A DNA stretch of 64,000 nt, taken from NCBI GenBank assembly GCA_035499735.1, contig DATJYC010000051.1, forward strand, positions 1 to 64,000. Reading direction: 5' to 3'. Of this stretch, positions 39,112 to 47,990 are shown piece by piece. The stretch's first letter is position 1; each line of letters opens with the position of its first letter. The notes below the pieces were generated by a model. That model searched no databases, was not told the origin of the DNA, and saw only the letters and a program-made list of their open reading frames with translations. The position numbers were made by a program, and so were the translations under genes. Origin of the DNA: VBDM01 sp035499735 (GTDB lineage Bacteria; Pseudomonadota; Gammaproteobacteria; Burkholderiales; SG8-39).

Positions 39112-40121
39112 AGGCTGGTGCGATACGGCATGGTGATGCCGATCTCATAGCGCCCATCGGCGATGCGCGTGTTCAGGCTTGCCTCGACGTCGAAGTGCAG
39201 CTGCAGGCGCTCGCGTATGTTGGCGAGCGCCATTCGATTCCCCTGCCGATGCTGATAGTCCTCGTGGTAGGGGTTGGTCAGCTGCAGCCACAGCCGGTCG
39301 TTGCGCCGCTCGATCCGCACCTCGATCACGCCCGGTGCGATGCCCGGCTCGATGCCGTGGTACACGGCGTTCTCCACCAGCGGCTGCAGGACCATCGGCG
39401 GCACCAGGGCTTCGTCGGCGCCGGGATCGAGACGCCAGTCGACCCGCAGCCTTTCACCCAGGCGCAGCTGCTCGAGATTGAGATACTGCCTGCACAGGGA
39501 AAGCTCGTCGCGCAGGGCGATCAGCTGGCGGTTGTCCGCCATCACGGTGCGGAACAGCTCCGCCAGATCTTCCAGCGCACCCTCCGCTCGCTTCGGATCC
39601 TTGCGGATCAGGGAGAGCACCGCGTTGAGGCTGTTGAACAGGAAATGCGGCCGGATGCGTGCCTGCAGCGCCTGCAAGCGCGCCTCGGAAATCGCGGGCG
39701 AGAACGCCCGGCTGCGAAGATGGAAATACCAGGCGACGCCCGCGGTTGTGAACGCCGCGCAGCCGAGGCTCCAGGCGAGCTCGCGGCTTCCATCGGCCCC
39801 CCCGATGAGCGATTGGACCGGAAAGAGCGCGGCAGTCGCCGCCAGCACGATCGCAAACACCGCGAGCAGGCCGTAACGGTACTCCAGCCGCTCGAGCAGA
39901 GTCGACGCCGCGTACAGCGAGACTACGGCCACGAGCAGGACCGGCTCGAGCGATCCGGCGATCTCGGTGAGCTTCGCGGCGAATTCTCCGACGTCGCGTG
40001 ATCGGGCCGCCGCAAAAAGGAGAGCGAGCGCATTCACCGAGAGAAGGATCCGCGAGATCACACCCAGGTTCCGGAAGTCCGGCAGGGCGTCGGGCAGATG
40101 GTTTTGCCGTATACTTTGCAC
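39108..40121 (-). CDS. algZ: AlgZ/FimS-type sensor histidine kinase (LytS-like)
   Basis: This 337-aa protein has about four membrane helices in residues 20-135 and a His_kinase (LytS-type) domain with His159 in RPHFLFNSLNAVLSL, then a HATPase region with QPLVENAVYHGIEPG and ANIRERLQL. There is no extracytoplasmic sensor domain of note. It overlaps the LytTR regulator gene by four bases and is divergent from argH by 61 bp, the arrangement argH/algZ-algR-hemC-hemD known from Pseudomonas. Confidence 0.88.
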   Translation of the reverse strand: MQSIRQNHLPDALPDFRNLGVISRILLSVNALALLFAAARSRDVGEFAAKLTEIAGSLEPVLLVAVVSLYAASTLLERLEYRYGLLAVFAIVLAATAALFPVQSLIGGADGSRELAWSLGCAAFTTAGVAWYFHLRSRAFSPAISEARLQALQARIRPHFLFNSLNAVLSLIRKDPKRAEGALEDLAELFRTVMADNRQLIALRDELSLCRQYLNLEQLRLGERLRVDWRLDPGADEALVPPMVLQPLVENAVYHGIEPGIAPGVIEVRIERRNDRLWLQLTNPYHEDYQHRQGNRMALANIRERLQLHFDVEASLNTRIADGRYEIGITMPYRTSL

Positions 40122-40182
40122 TTTGATTGAGGCGCGTGGCTAGAGCTGCGCACCCGCGACTTCGGGCATTCTACAGTCAACC

Positions 40183-41583
40183 ATGGAAGCGAAGCCCAAG
40201 TCGGGCAAGAAGCTCTGGTCGGGGCGGTTCGCCGAGCCGGTATCCGAGCTCGTCAAGCGCTACACGGCGTCGGTGGGCTTCGACCGGCGCCTCGCTCCCC
40301 ACGACATCCGCGCCTCCATCGCGCACGCGCGTATGCTGCGCTCCTCGGGGATCATTTCGCGGAGCGACCTCAAGGCGATCGAGCGCGGCCTGTCAAGGAT
40401 AGCCGGGGAAATCGCGGCGGGGCGCTTCCGCTGGTCGCTCGACGCCGAGGACGTGCACCTCAACATCGAGCGCCGGCTCATCGATATCGCTGGAAAGGCG
40501 GGCAAGCGCCTGCATACGGCACGCTCGCGAAACGACCAGGTCGCGACCGACCTGCGCCTGTGGCTGCGCGATGCGATCGACGAGATCGCAGGCCTCATCC
40601 GGAAGGTCCAGACGGCGCTTGTCGATCAGGCGGAAGGGCACGCCGCCACCGTCATGCCGGGGTTCACGCATCTGCAGGTCGCCCAGCCCGTAACCTTCGG
40701 ACACCATCTGCTCGCCTACTTCGAGATGCTGGAGCGCGACCACTCGCGCCTCGCCGACTGCCGCAAGCGCCTGAACCGCCTGCCGCTGGGCGCGGCGGCG
40801 CTCGCAGGCACCTCGTTTCCTATCGATCGCGCCAAGGTCGCGCGCGAGCTCGCGTTCGAGGGAGTCGCCGAGAATTCCATCGATGCGGTCTCGGATCGCG
40901 ACTTCGCGATCGAGTTCTGCGCCTGCGCCGCGCTCGCGATGGCGCATCTGTCGCGCCTGTCCGAGGAGCTGATCCTCTGGATGAACCCGCGCTTCGGCTT
41001 CGTGACCCTGCCCGACCGCTTCTGCACGGGCTCGTCGATCATGCCGCAGAAGAAGAATCCCGACGTCGCCGAGCTCGCCCGCGGCAAGACGGGACGGGTG
41101 ATCGGCGACCTCGTCGCGCTGCTCACGCTTATCAAGGGCCAGGCGCTGGCGTACAACAAGGACAACCAAGAGGACAAGGAGCCGCTTTTCGACGCGGCAG
41201 ACACCTGGCACGACACGCTCGCGATCTTTGCGGAGATGATCCCGGGCATCGTCGTCAACGAGCGCGCGATGCGCACCGCCGCGCTGCACGGGTTCGCGAC
41301 GGCCACGGATCTCGCAGACTATCTGGTGAAGAAGGGCCTCGCGTTCCGGGATGCGCACGAAGCGGCCGCGAAGGCAGTGCGCTTCGCCGAAGAATCGGGA
41401 CGGGCTTTGGAGCAGCTCCCGCTCGCGGAACTGCGCCGCTTCTCCGCGAAAGTCGGCGGCGACGTCTACCGCGTGCTCACGCTGGACGGTTCGGTCGCGA
41501 GCCGCGCGCACCCCGGCGGGACCGCACCTTCGCGCGTGCGTGCTGCGGTCCGGCGCGCGCGCGCCATGATCAAACGCGCCTGA
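40183..41583 (+). CDS. argH: Argininosuccinate lyase
   Basis: This 466-aa fumarase/aspartase-superfamily enzyme yields arginine and fumarate. LWSGRFAEPVSELVKRY, VHLNIERRLI, HTARSRNDQVATDLRLW, PGFTHLQVAQPVTFGHH and the signature GSSIMPQKKNPD are conserved. A TATACT at 40110-40115 is a possible -10 element but the -35 is weak. The stop touches the apparent start of the next gene. Confidence 0.98.
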   Translation: MEAKPKSGKKLWSGRFAEPVSELVKRYTASVGFDRRLAPHDIRASIAHARMLRSSGIISRSDLKAIERGLSRIAGEIAAGRFRWSLDAEDVHLNIERRLIDIAGKAGKRLHTARSRNDQVATDLRLWLRDAIDEIAGLIRKVQTALVDQAEGHAATVMPGFTHLQVAQPVTFGHHLLAYFEMLERDHSRLADCRKRLNRLPLGAAALAGTSFPIDRAKVARELAFEGVAENSIDAVSDRDFAIEFCACAALAMAHLSRLSEELILWMNPRFGFVTLPDRFCTGSSIMPQKKNPDVAELARGKTGRVIGDLVALLTLIKGQALAYNKDNQEDKEPLFDAADTWHDTLAIFAEMIPGIVVNERAMRTAALHGFATATDLADYLVKKGLAFRDAHEAAAKAVRFAEESGRALEQLPLAELRRFSAKVGGDVYRVLTLDGSVASRAHPGGTAPSRVRAAVRRARAMIKRA

Positions 41584-42458
41584 TCTCCCCGCTCCTACTC
41601 GCCGCGCTGCAGGAGTCGATTTCCCAGGCTGCGGGCCGGTTCCGCATCGAGCGAGCAGAGCCGGCTGGGGGCGGCTGCATCCACCGCTGTTTCGCGATCG
41701 AAGGCGGCGGTCGCAGGTACTTCGTCAAGGTCAACGAGCGGCCGCAGGCGGATAACTTCGCCGCCGAGGCCGAGGGTCTCGCCGCTCTGGCCGCGGCCGG
41801 GGCGCGGGTCCCGGTGCCGCTGTGCCGGGGCGACGCGGGCGAGGACACGTATCTAGTTCTCGAGTACCTGGAAATGCGCGGCAGCGGCGACTATGCCGCG
41901 CTCGGGCGCTCGCTCGCGCTGGTGCACTCGGCCCGCGGCGAGTACTTCGGATGGCCGCGCGACAACTACATCGGCAAGACCCCCCAGCTCAATCGGCGCT
42001 CGCGCTCCTGGAGCGAGTTCTGGCGCGACGCTCGCCTGCGGCCCCAGCTGGAGCTGGCGAGGCGCAACGGCGCGGGCGGGAAGCTTCTCGAAAAAGGCGA
42101 GCGCCTCGTCGAGAATGTGTCTCGGCTGCTCGCGGGCCACGTCCCTTTGCCGTCGCTCCTGCACGGCGACCTGTGGGGCGGGAACGCCGGCTTTCTCGCC
42201 GGCGGCGCGCCGGTGCTCTTCGATCCGGCTGTTTACTGGGGAGACCGCGAGGCGGACCTCGCTATGACCGAGCTGTTCGGGGGATTTCCGCCGGCCTTCT
42301 ATTCCGCGTACGCGGAAATCGCGGCTCTGGATTCAGGCTATGCGCTGAGGAGGTCTCTTTACAACCTCTATCACGTGCTCAACCACGCGAACCTCTTCGG
42401 CGGCACCTACGCCGCCCAGGCCGAGCGGATGATGGACGCGCTGCTCGCTCAGACCTGA
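41580..42458 (+). CDS. Fructosamine-3-kinase-family protein
   Basis: This protein of about 292 aa has the fructosamine-kinase fold: GGGCIHRCFAIEGGGRRYFVKVN near the N-terminus, EYLEM, WPRDNYIGKTPQLN, the catalytic HGDLWGGNAGF and DPAVYWGDREADLAMTELF. The family phosphorylates ketosamines for deglycation. Homology reaches almost to residue 1, yet no ATG, GTG or TTG exists in frame close to it. The best candidate is CTG at 41580, which overlaps the argH stop (CTGA). An error in the sequence cannot be excluded. It is convergent with grxD (10-base overlap). Confidence 0.82.
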   Translation: MISPLLLAALQESISQAAGRFRIERAEPAGGGCIHRCFAIEGGGRRYFVKVNERPQADNFAAEAEGLAALAAAGARVPVPLCRGDAGEDTYLVLEYLEMRGSGDYAALGRSLALVHSARGEYFGWPRDNYIGKTPQLNRRSRSWSEFWRDARLRPQLELARRNGAGGKLLEKGERLVENVSRLLAGHVPLPSLLHGDLWGGNAGFLAGGAPVLFDPAVYWGDREADLAMTELFGGFPPAFYSAYAEIAALDSGYALRRSLYNLYHVLNHANLFGGTYAAQAERMMDALLAQT

Positions 42459-42757
42459 AGCAGCTTCTGCAGCTCTCCGGATTGATACATCTCCCGCATG
42501 ATGTCCGAGCCGCCGACGAACTCGCCCTTGATGTAAAGCTGCGGGATCGTGGGCCACTTGGCGTATTCCTTGATGCCCTGGCGGATCTCCGGCTCCTCGA
42601 GCACGTTCACGGTGAACGGATCCGTCACACCGCAGGCCTTGAGTATCTGAACGGCGTTTGCGGAGAAGCCACACTGCGGGAATTGCGGCGTGCCCTTCAT
42701 GTAGAGCACGACCGGATTGCCGCTGACTTGCCGCTTGATCAGTTCTTGCACATCCAT
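42449..42757 (-). CDS. grxD: Monothiol glutaredoxin (Grx4 type)
   Basis: This 102-aa protein has the CGFS active site at 29-32, the glutathione-binding WPTIPQLYIKGEFVGG and DIMREMYQSGEL. CGFS glutaredoxins carry a [2Fe-2S] cluster with glutathione and serve Fe-S trafficking. It follows prmC by 51 bp in the hemA-prfA-prmC-grxD order seen in betaproteobacteria. Its 3' end overlaps the fructosamine-kinase gene on the other strand. Confidence 0.96.
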   Translation of the reverse strand: MDVQELIKRQVSGNPVVLYMKGTPQFPQCGFSANAVQILKACGVTDPFTVNVLEEPEIRQGIKEYAKWPTIPQLYIKGEFVGGSDIMREMYQSGELQKLLQV

Positions 42758-42808
42758 GTTCGCCCCTAATACCTGAGGATATTCGTCGGGAATTCTACCA
42801 GCACGCGT

Positions 42809-43636
42809 TCAGCCGCGCCAGACGCCGGCGCAAACCCTTGGCAATCCCGCCAGGTCGCGAGAGTCAGCGACCTCGGCGTAGCCGATCTCGCGCAGAAGGG
42901 CGACGCAGCGCTCCCCTTGATCGTAGCCGTGCTCCAGGAGCAAACGGCCGCCTGGACGGAGATGGTACCGTGCCCGTGCGGCGATCGCGCGCACGCACGC
43001 AAGACCGTCGCCGCCGCCGAGCAGGGCGAGGCGCGGCTCGAAGCGCAGATCGCCCTGCTTCAGATGAGGGTCTCCTTCCGCCACGTAGGGCGGGTTGCTC
43101 GCGATCAGATCGAACGGCGCCGGGCCGACCGCTTCGAACCAATTGCTCCGGACGAAATCGATATCGGCGCCATGAGCGTCTGCGTTGCGGCGCGCAATTT
43201 CGAGCGCCTCCTGCGAGATGTCGCTTGCGGTGATCTTCAAGTCCGGCCTCTTCGACCACAGCGCGACCGCGACCGCGCCGCTTCCCGTCCCGAGTTCGAG
43301 CACCCGCGCGCCCGGCCCGGCGCGCCCGAGCGCGAGCTCGACCAGGAGCTCGGTTTCGGGGCGCGGTATCAGGACGTCCGCGGTGACCCGCAGCGCGAGA
43401 CCGTAGAACTCCCGGACGCCGAGGATATGCGCGATCGGCTCACCCGCGAGCCGCCGCGAGAACCAGGCCCGTGCCGCCAGCGCTTTCGCCGAATCGACGG
43501 ACTGCTCCGCATGAGCGATCAGGCGGGCGCGGTCGCAGCGCAGCACGCCCTGAAGCAGGATCTCGGCTTCCCGGCGCGGCAAGCGCGATTCGCGCAGCAG
43601 GCCCTCGATCGTAGAGCCGGCCTCGACCGCGCTCAC
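42809..43636 (-). CDS. prmC: Peptide chain release factor N5-glutamine methyltransferase
   Basis: This 275-aa SAM-dependent enzyme methylates the Gln of the GGQ motif in RF1 and RF2. The SAM-binding ELGTGSGAVAVAL and catalytic SNPPYVAEGD are clear, with the N-terminal helical domain (about 1-75) that binds the factor. The start is GTG 43636, overlapping the prfA stop (GTGA), which places it directly after its substrate gene. Confidence 0.96.
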   Translation of the reverse strand: MSAVEAGSTIEGLLRESRLPRREAEILLQGVLRCDRARLIAHAEQSVDSAKALAARAWFSRRLAGEPIAHILGVREFYGLALRVTADVLIPRPETELLVELALGRAGPGARVLELGTGSGAVAVALWSKRPDLKITASDISQEALEIARRNADAHGADIDFVRSNWFEAVGPAPFDLIASNPPYVAEGDPHLKQGDLRFEPRLALLGGGDGLACVRAIAARARYHLRPGGRLLLEHGYDQGERCVALLREIGYAEVADSRDLAGLPRVCAGVWRG

Positions 43637-44718
43637 CGCTGCTCCTCGGCGAACGCGGCGAGCTGCTCGGCCTGCAGCTCGGCGAGCAGGGCGTCGGTGA
43701 GCTGCGACAGGTCCCCGTCCATGATATCGTTGATCTTGTAGAGAGTGAGACCGATGCGGTGGTCGGTGACTCGCCCCTGCGGGAAGTTGTAGGTGCGGAT
43801 GCGCTCGGAGCGGTCGCCCGAGCCGATGAGGGACTTGCGCGTGGCGGCCTCCTTCGCCTGCTGCTCGCGCATCTGCTTGTCCTTGATGCGCGCGGCGAGA
43901 ACGGCCAGCGCCTTTTCCTTGTTCTTGTGCTGCGAGCGCGCGTCCTGGCACTCCACGACTATCCCCGTCGGGAGGTGCGTGATGCGCACCGCCGAGTCGG
44001 TCTTGTTGACGTGTTGCCCGCCCGCCCCGGACGCTCGGAACGTGTCGATGCGCATCTCGGCCGGGTTGAGCACGACGTCGCCGATCGCCGCGGCCTCGGG
44101 GAGGACCGCCACGGTGCACGCCGAGGTATGGATTCGCCCTTGCGTCTCCGTCTCCGGCACGCGCTGGACGCGGTGACCGCCGGACTCGAACTTGAGCTTG
44201 GAGTAGGCGCCGTGCCCGATGATGCGCGCGATGATCTCCTTGTATCCGCCGACGTCGCCGGGGGATTCGGAGATGATCTCCACCTGCCAGCCCTGGCGCT
44301 CGGCGTACCGAGAGTACATGCGGAACAGGTCGCCGGCGAAGAGCGCCGACTCGTCTCCGCCCGTTCCCGCGCGGATTTCGAGGAAGATGTTGCGCTCGTC
44401 GTTCGGGTCCCTGGGCAGCAGCATCTTCTGCAGCTCGGACTCGATCACGGCGAGCCGCTCGCGACCGGCCTTGATCTCGCTCTCGGCGTAGCCCTTCACG
44501 TCCGGGTCCGCGAGCAGCTCCTGCGCCTCCGCGACGTGCTGCTCGGTGTCGCGATACCTGTTGTACAGCTCGACGACCGGCTCGAGCTCGGCGTGCTCGC
44601 GCGATAGCTTGCGGAACTGCTCCAGGTCGCGCGTCGCGTTTTCCGCGGAAAGCAGCGCATTGACGTCGCTCAGCCGCTGGCGCTTCTGGTCGAGCTTGGC
44701 CGCAATGCTGGTCTTCAT
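43633..44718 (-). CDS. prfA: Peptide chain release factor 1
   Basis: This 361-aa factor reads UAA and UAG. The GGQ motif is at 233-235 in SGAGGQHVNKTDSA, and the codon-recognition PxT motif is PET at 188-190. The length and EIRAGTGGDESALFAGD are typical. It lies 24 bases after hemA and overlaps prmC, which methylates it. Confidence 0.98.
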   Translation of the reverse strand: MKTSIAAKLDQKRQRLSDVNALLSAENATRDLEQFRKLSREHAELEPVVELYNRYRDTEQHVAEAQELLADPDVKGYAESEIKAGRERLAVIESELQKMLLPRDPNDERNIFLEIRAGTGGDESALFAGDLFRMYSRYAERQGWQVEIISESPGDVGGYKEIIARIIGHGAYSKLKFESGGHRVQRVPETETQGRIHTSACTVAVLPEAAAIGDVVLNPAEMRIDTFRASGAGGQHVNKTDSAVRITHLPTGIVVECQDARSQHKNKEKALAVLAARIKDKQMREQQAKEAATRKSLIGSGDRSERIRTYNFPQGRVTDHRIGLTLYKINDIMDGDLSQLTDALLAELQAEQLAAFAEEQR

Positions 44719-44742
44719 CGACTCGCTAAGAATGCGCCCGCG

Positions 44743-45993
44743 TCAGTCGCGCGCGCGCAGCCGGTAGAGACGCGCGACGAGCGCCTTGAGCGACTGATCT
44801 CCTTCTCCGCCCTGGCTGAGCGCCTCGGTGGGAGCATGCATCAGCTTGTTGGTCAGGCCGTGCGAGAGCGCCTCGAGCACGACCCTGGGATCCTCGCCCC
44901 TGGCGAGCATCTTCGCCGCCCGCTCGACTTCGCGCGAGCGTGCTTCTTCGGCCGACTCGCGCAACTGGCGGATCAGCGGCACGATCTCGCGGGTCTTCAT
45001 CCAGTGCAGGAAGGACCCGACCTGGGACTCGATGATTGCTTCGGCCTGCGCGACGGCGGACTGGCGGGCGTCGATCCCCTCGCGCACGGTAGCGGCGAGA
45101 TCGTCGATGGTATAGAGGAACACATCGTCCATTCCGGCGACTTCAGGCTCGATGTCGCGCGGCACGGCGAGGTCGACCATGAAGATGGGACGGTGACGAC
45201 GTGCGCGGACCGTGCGCTCCATCGTGCCCTTGCCGATGATGGGCAGGGAGCTTGCGGTGCAGGACACGACGATGTCGTACTCGGGCAAGCGCTCCGGCAG
45301 GTCGCGCAGCTCGACAGACTCGGCGCCGAACCGGCGGGCGAGCGTCTGGGCCCGATCCAGCGTCCGGTTGGCAACCGCCATGACGCGCGGCCGTTGCGCC
45401 GCGAAATGCGTCGCGGCCAGCTCGATCATCTCGCCCGCTCCGATCAGGAGGACCTTCTGGTCGGCCAGGCTGGGGAATATCCTGGCGGCGAGCTTGACAG
45501 CGGCGGCGGCCATCGACACGACGTTGGCGCCGATCCCCGTATTGCTGCGCACTTCCTTCGCCACCGCAAAGGAGCGCTGGAAGAGCTTGTTGAGGAGCGT
45601 GCCCAGCGTCCCAGCCGACTCCGCGACGCGAGCGGCTTCCTTCATCTGCCCGAGGATCTGAGGCTCGCCGATGACCATGGAGTCGAGGCCGGAGGCCACG
45701 CGGAACGCATGGCGCACGGCCTCGGCCTGTGGCAGGGTGTATAGATAAGGCTGCAGCTCCTGCGGCTGGACGCGGTGATAGCCCGCCAGCCACTCGAACG
45801 CCGCTTCGGGCTCTCCGAGCGCACAGTAGATTTCGGTGCGGTTGCAGGTAGACAGGATTGCGGCTTCCTTGACCGGCTCGTGCCGGGTCAGCTCCGCCAA
45901 CGCGGAGCGCAGGCGCTCGGTGTGGAACGCCACGCGCTCGCGGATCGCGAGCGGCGCGGTCTGGTGGTTCAGTCCGAGCGTGAAGAGCTGCAT
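44743..45993 (-). CDS. hemA: Glutamyl-tRNA reductase
   Basis: This 416-aa enzyme makes glutamate-1-semialdehyde, the first committed step of tetrapyrrole synthesis by the C5 route. The active-site Cys50 lies in LSTCNRTEIYC, with GLDSMVIGEPQILGQMKEA, NADPH-binding LLIGAGEMIELAA and the C-terminal dimerisation helices. It heads the hemA-prfA-prmC-grxD operon. A short leader with a perfect TATAAT lies upstream. Confidence 0.98.
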   Translation of the reverse strand: MQLFTLGLNHQTAPLAIRERVAFHTERLRSALAELTRHEPVKEAAILSTCNRTEIYCALGEPEAAFEWLAGYHRVQPQELQPYLYTLPQAEAVRHAFRVASGLDSMVIGEPQILGQMKEAARVAESAGTLGTLLNKLFQRSFAVAKEVRSNTGIGANVVSMAAAAVKLAARIFPSLADQKVLLIGAGEMIELAATHFAAQRPRVMAVANRTLDRAQTLARRFGAESVELRDLPERLPEYDIVVSCTASSLPIIGKGTMERTVRARRHRPIFMVDLAVPRDIEPEVAGMDDVFLYTIDDLAATVREGIDARQSAVAQAEAIIESQVGSFLHWMKTREIVPLIRQLRESAEEARSREVERAAKMLARGEDPRVVLEALSHGLTNKLMHAPTEALSQGGEGDQSLKALVARLYRLRARD

Positions 45994-46018
45994 GGCAGAT
46001 TGGGCAAATTAACCTGCT

Positions 46019-46024
46019 ATTATA
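46019..46024 (-). promoter_or_regulatory. Probable -10 element of the hemA operon promoter
   Basis: TATAAT reads on the - strand 26 bases upstream of the hemA ATG. No convincing -35 element is visible at 16-18 bases, so the assignment rests on the perfect -10 box and its position. Confidence 0.45.
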
Positions 46025-46058
46025 GACCAGCAACTCTGTGGAGCCCGTAAGACGGACA

Positions 46059-47012
46059 ATGATCGAGCTTCCTCCCCAGCTGCGGGTCGTGCGTGATTTC
46101 TTCTTCAAGCAGGCCCTATCCCTGCCGGGAGAGCGCAGTCATCTTTTCCAGCCGGGGCTCCTCAAGGACCAGACGATCTTCCGCCTCGAGGACTTGCGCA
46201 AGCACCTCAACAATCCGTTCCTGCGCCTCGAGTTCATTCAGATCGTCGATCACGGAAAGCTCGTCGACACGCAGCCTGCTCGCTGCGTCAAGATGGTTCA
46301 GCGCCGCCCGATCGAGTTCGTCAATCGCCGCGTGCTGGAGGAGCACCTGGAGAAGGGCGCTGCCTGCCTTCTTGAGGGGGTCGACATCCTCGAGCCCCAG
46401 GTCGCCCTTCTCGCGGCGACGCTTGACCGCGCGCACGCCTGCACCTTCAGCAATGCCGTGGTGTTCTTCTCGCAGCGGGGAAACGAGGCCTACCGCGGTC
46501 ACATCGATGCGGACGACGTTCTCGCGATCCACCTCGCCGGTGCAAAAAAGTGGCGCCTCCATGCGCGCCAGCCGCCGCGACGCTCGCACCTGGTTGAGCT
46601 CGAGCGCCCGGAGATGGGACCGGTGGAGGCCGAGATCGTGATGCGCCCTGGAGACGCGCTCTTCCTGCGCAACGGCACTCCTCACCAGGTTGAAACGGTC
46701 GGGGATTATTCGCTGCATATGTCCTTCGATCTGTGCGACCGGGCCGCGAGCGTGGAGACGGTGTTCGACCTGCTGCTGAAGCACTACGATCGCGACGCCC
46801 TGAGGCCCTACGGAAGCGCACAGGAGGTCCTGGAGAAGGCCGCTTCCCTTGGCCGCACCGAAGGATTCAGGCACGACTTCGACGTCCTTCTTCAGCAGCG
46901 CAAGATAGGTTACGAGGAGTTCCGCTCGATCGCCTCAAGCCGTGTCACCTTCTTCGATCCGCTCATCGCAGCGGAACAAAGCCGCCAGCCGGACGCCGCG
47001 GTGGATCGCTAG
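46059..47012 (+). CDS. JmjC-like cupin, putative 2-oxoglutarate/Fe(II) oxygenase
   Basis: This protein of about 317 aa has a JmjC/Cupin_4-type core. The iron ligands are visible as His148 and Asp150 (HIDADDVLAIHL) and a later His209 (GTPHQVE), and KKWRLH follows the first pair as in ROXA/MINA-type hydroxylases. A C-terminal helical region (about 225-310) is consistent with a winged-helix or dimerisation part. The family hydroxylates ribosomal proteins or small molecules; the substrate here is unknown. ATG 46059 is preferred over GTG 46038. It is divergent from hemA and convergent with the FkbM gene (4-base overlap). Confidence 0.75.
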   Translation: MIELPPQLRVVRDFFFKQALSLPGERSHLFQPGLLKDQTIFRLEDLRKHLNNPFLRLEFIQIVDHGKLVDTQPARCVKMVQRRPIEFVNRRVLEEHLEKGAACLLEGVDILEPQVALLAATLDRAHACTFSNAVVFFSQRGNEAYRGHIDADDVLAIHLAGAKKWRLHARQPPRRSHLVELERPEMGPVEAEIVMRPGDALFLRNGTPHQVETVGDYSLHMSFDLCDRAASVETVFDLLLKHYDRDALRPYGSAQEVLEKAASLGRTEGFRHDFDVLLQQRKIGYEEFRSIASSRVTFFDPLIAAEQSRQPDAAVDR

Positions 47013-47758
47013 CCGGTTCCGGCGGCGTTCCCGTCCAGAATGGGCCGGCTGAAGAGGAAGATATTCTCGCCGCGATGCAGGAAATCGAAATCGTGCTTCA
47101 CGATCGCGCTGAAGAAGCTCCTCGACGAGCCCGAGAACGGAAGCAGCCAGTCGTGCAGCTCGATGATGATAAGCGGGAACCGCCCCATCCAAGACGTCTC
47201 ACCCGAGAACAGATCGCTCTCCGCCCCTTCGATATCGATCTTGAATATCAGAGGGGTGAGGCCGGCCACCCTGGGATCGGAAAGGATGGTCGCGGGCGAG
47301 ATGCTCTTTACGACTTTCTTGCTGCCTTGCGCCATCGGCCTTGTTCGAAATCCCCAGTCCGAGAGGCCCGGATCGTCGAGACCCACTTCTCCGTCCGAGC
47401 TTGCAATGGCGCCGTTGAAAGCAATCTTGTTCTTATAGCGTCTCGTGTTCATCTCCAGGATCTGGAAGTTGTTCTCTTCGGGCTCGACGGCGTAGACGAA
47501 CGCGTTGTCGAAGGCCTCGAGAAAATAGACGGCTGCAGCACCGATATTGGCTCCGGCATCGACTATAAGAGAAGGCCGTGCCTTGATCTGCTGCCGATGG
47601 TATTCCCAGAGCCTCCTGCCCTGCTCCCAGGCGGAGGCGTCGTAGTCACGGTTATGGAAGATCTGCTGGATCGCCCCGTTGTCGCCGACCGAATCGTGCC
47701 GAAAATAGAACGGCGCCTGTCCGCCCCGCGTCTGAAGCTGCATTACGGAGAGGTTCAT
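47009..47758 (-). CDS. FkbM-family methyltransferase
   Basis: This protein of about 249 aa is a SAM-dependent methyltransferase with IVDAGANIGAAAVYFL (motif I), YAVEPEENNFQILEMN, IAFNGAIASSDGEVGL and IFKIDIEGAESDLF (FkbM signature). The family usually O-methylates sugars or small molecules. There is no good Shine-Dalgarno at either ATG 47758 or 47743; a frame to 47806 would run into tRNA-Phe. It stands alone on the - strand just downstream of that tRNA, and its lower third-position GC suggests possible transfer. Confidence 0.78.
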   Translation of the reverse strand: MNLSVMQLQTRGGQAPFYFRHDSVGDNGAIQQIFHNRDYDASAWEQGRRLWEYHRQQIKARPSLIVDAGANIGAAAVYFLEAFDNAFVYAVEPEENNFQILEMNTRRYKNKIAFNGAIASSDGEVGLDDPGLSDWGFRTRPMAQGSKKVVKSISPATILSDPRVAGLTPLIFKIDIEGAESDLFSGETSWMGRFPLIIIELHDWLLPFSGSSRSFFSAIVKHDFDFLHRGENIFLFSRPILDGNAAGTG

Positions 47759-47771
47759 CGGCGGAAGGCAA

Positions 47772-47847
<76 letters not shown>

Positions 47848-47893
47848 GTCTGCGGCATCCCGCATTCCGAGATACCGATGGAAGGGAGCGCGA

Positions 47894-47923
47894 ATTATAC
47901 GGGCGAAGCACTGCTTGCGCCAA
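47894..47923 (-). promoter_or_regulatory. Sigma70-type promoter of tRNA-Phe
   Basis: On the - strand TTGGCG (47923-47918) is followed after 18 bases by a perfect TATAAT (47899-47894). The tRNA begins 46 bases further on. The -35 has four of six consensus bases. Confidence 0.6.
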
Positions 47924-47990
47924 GGACGCGGGAGCCCGGCACGCGTTTCGCATATGATAAGTGTCTCCCTGACGAGGCCCTGGAGGCGGG

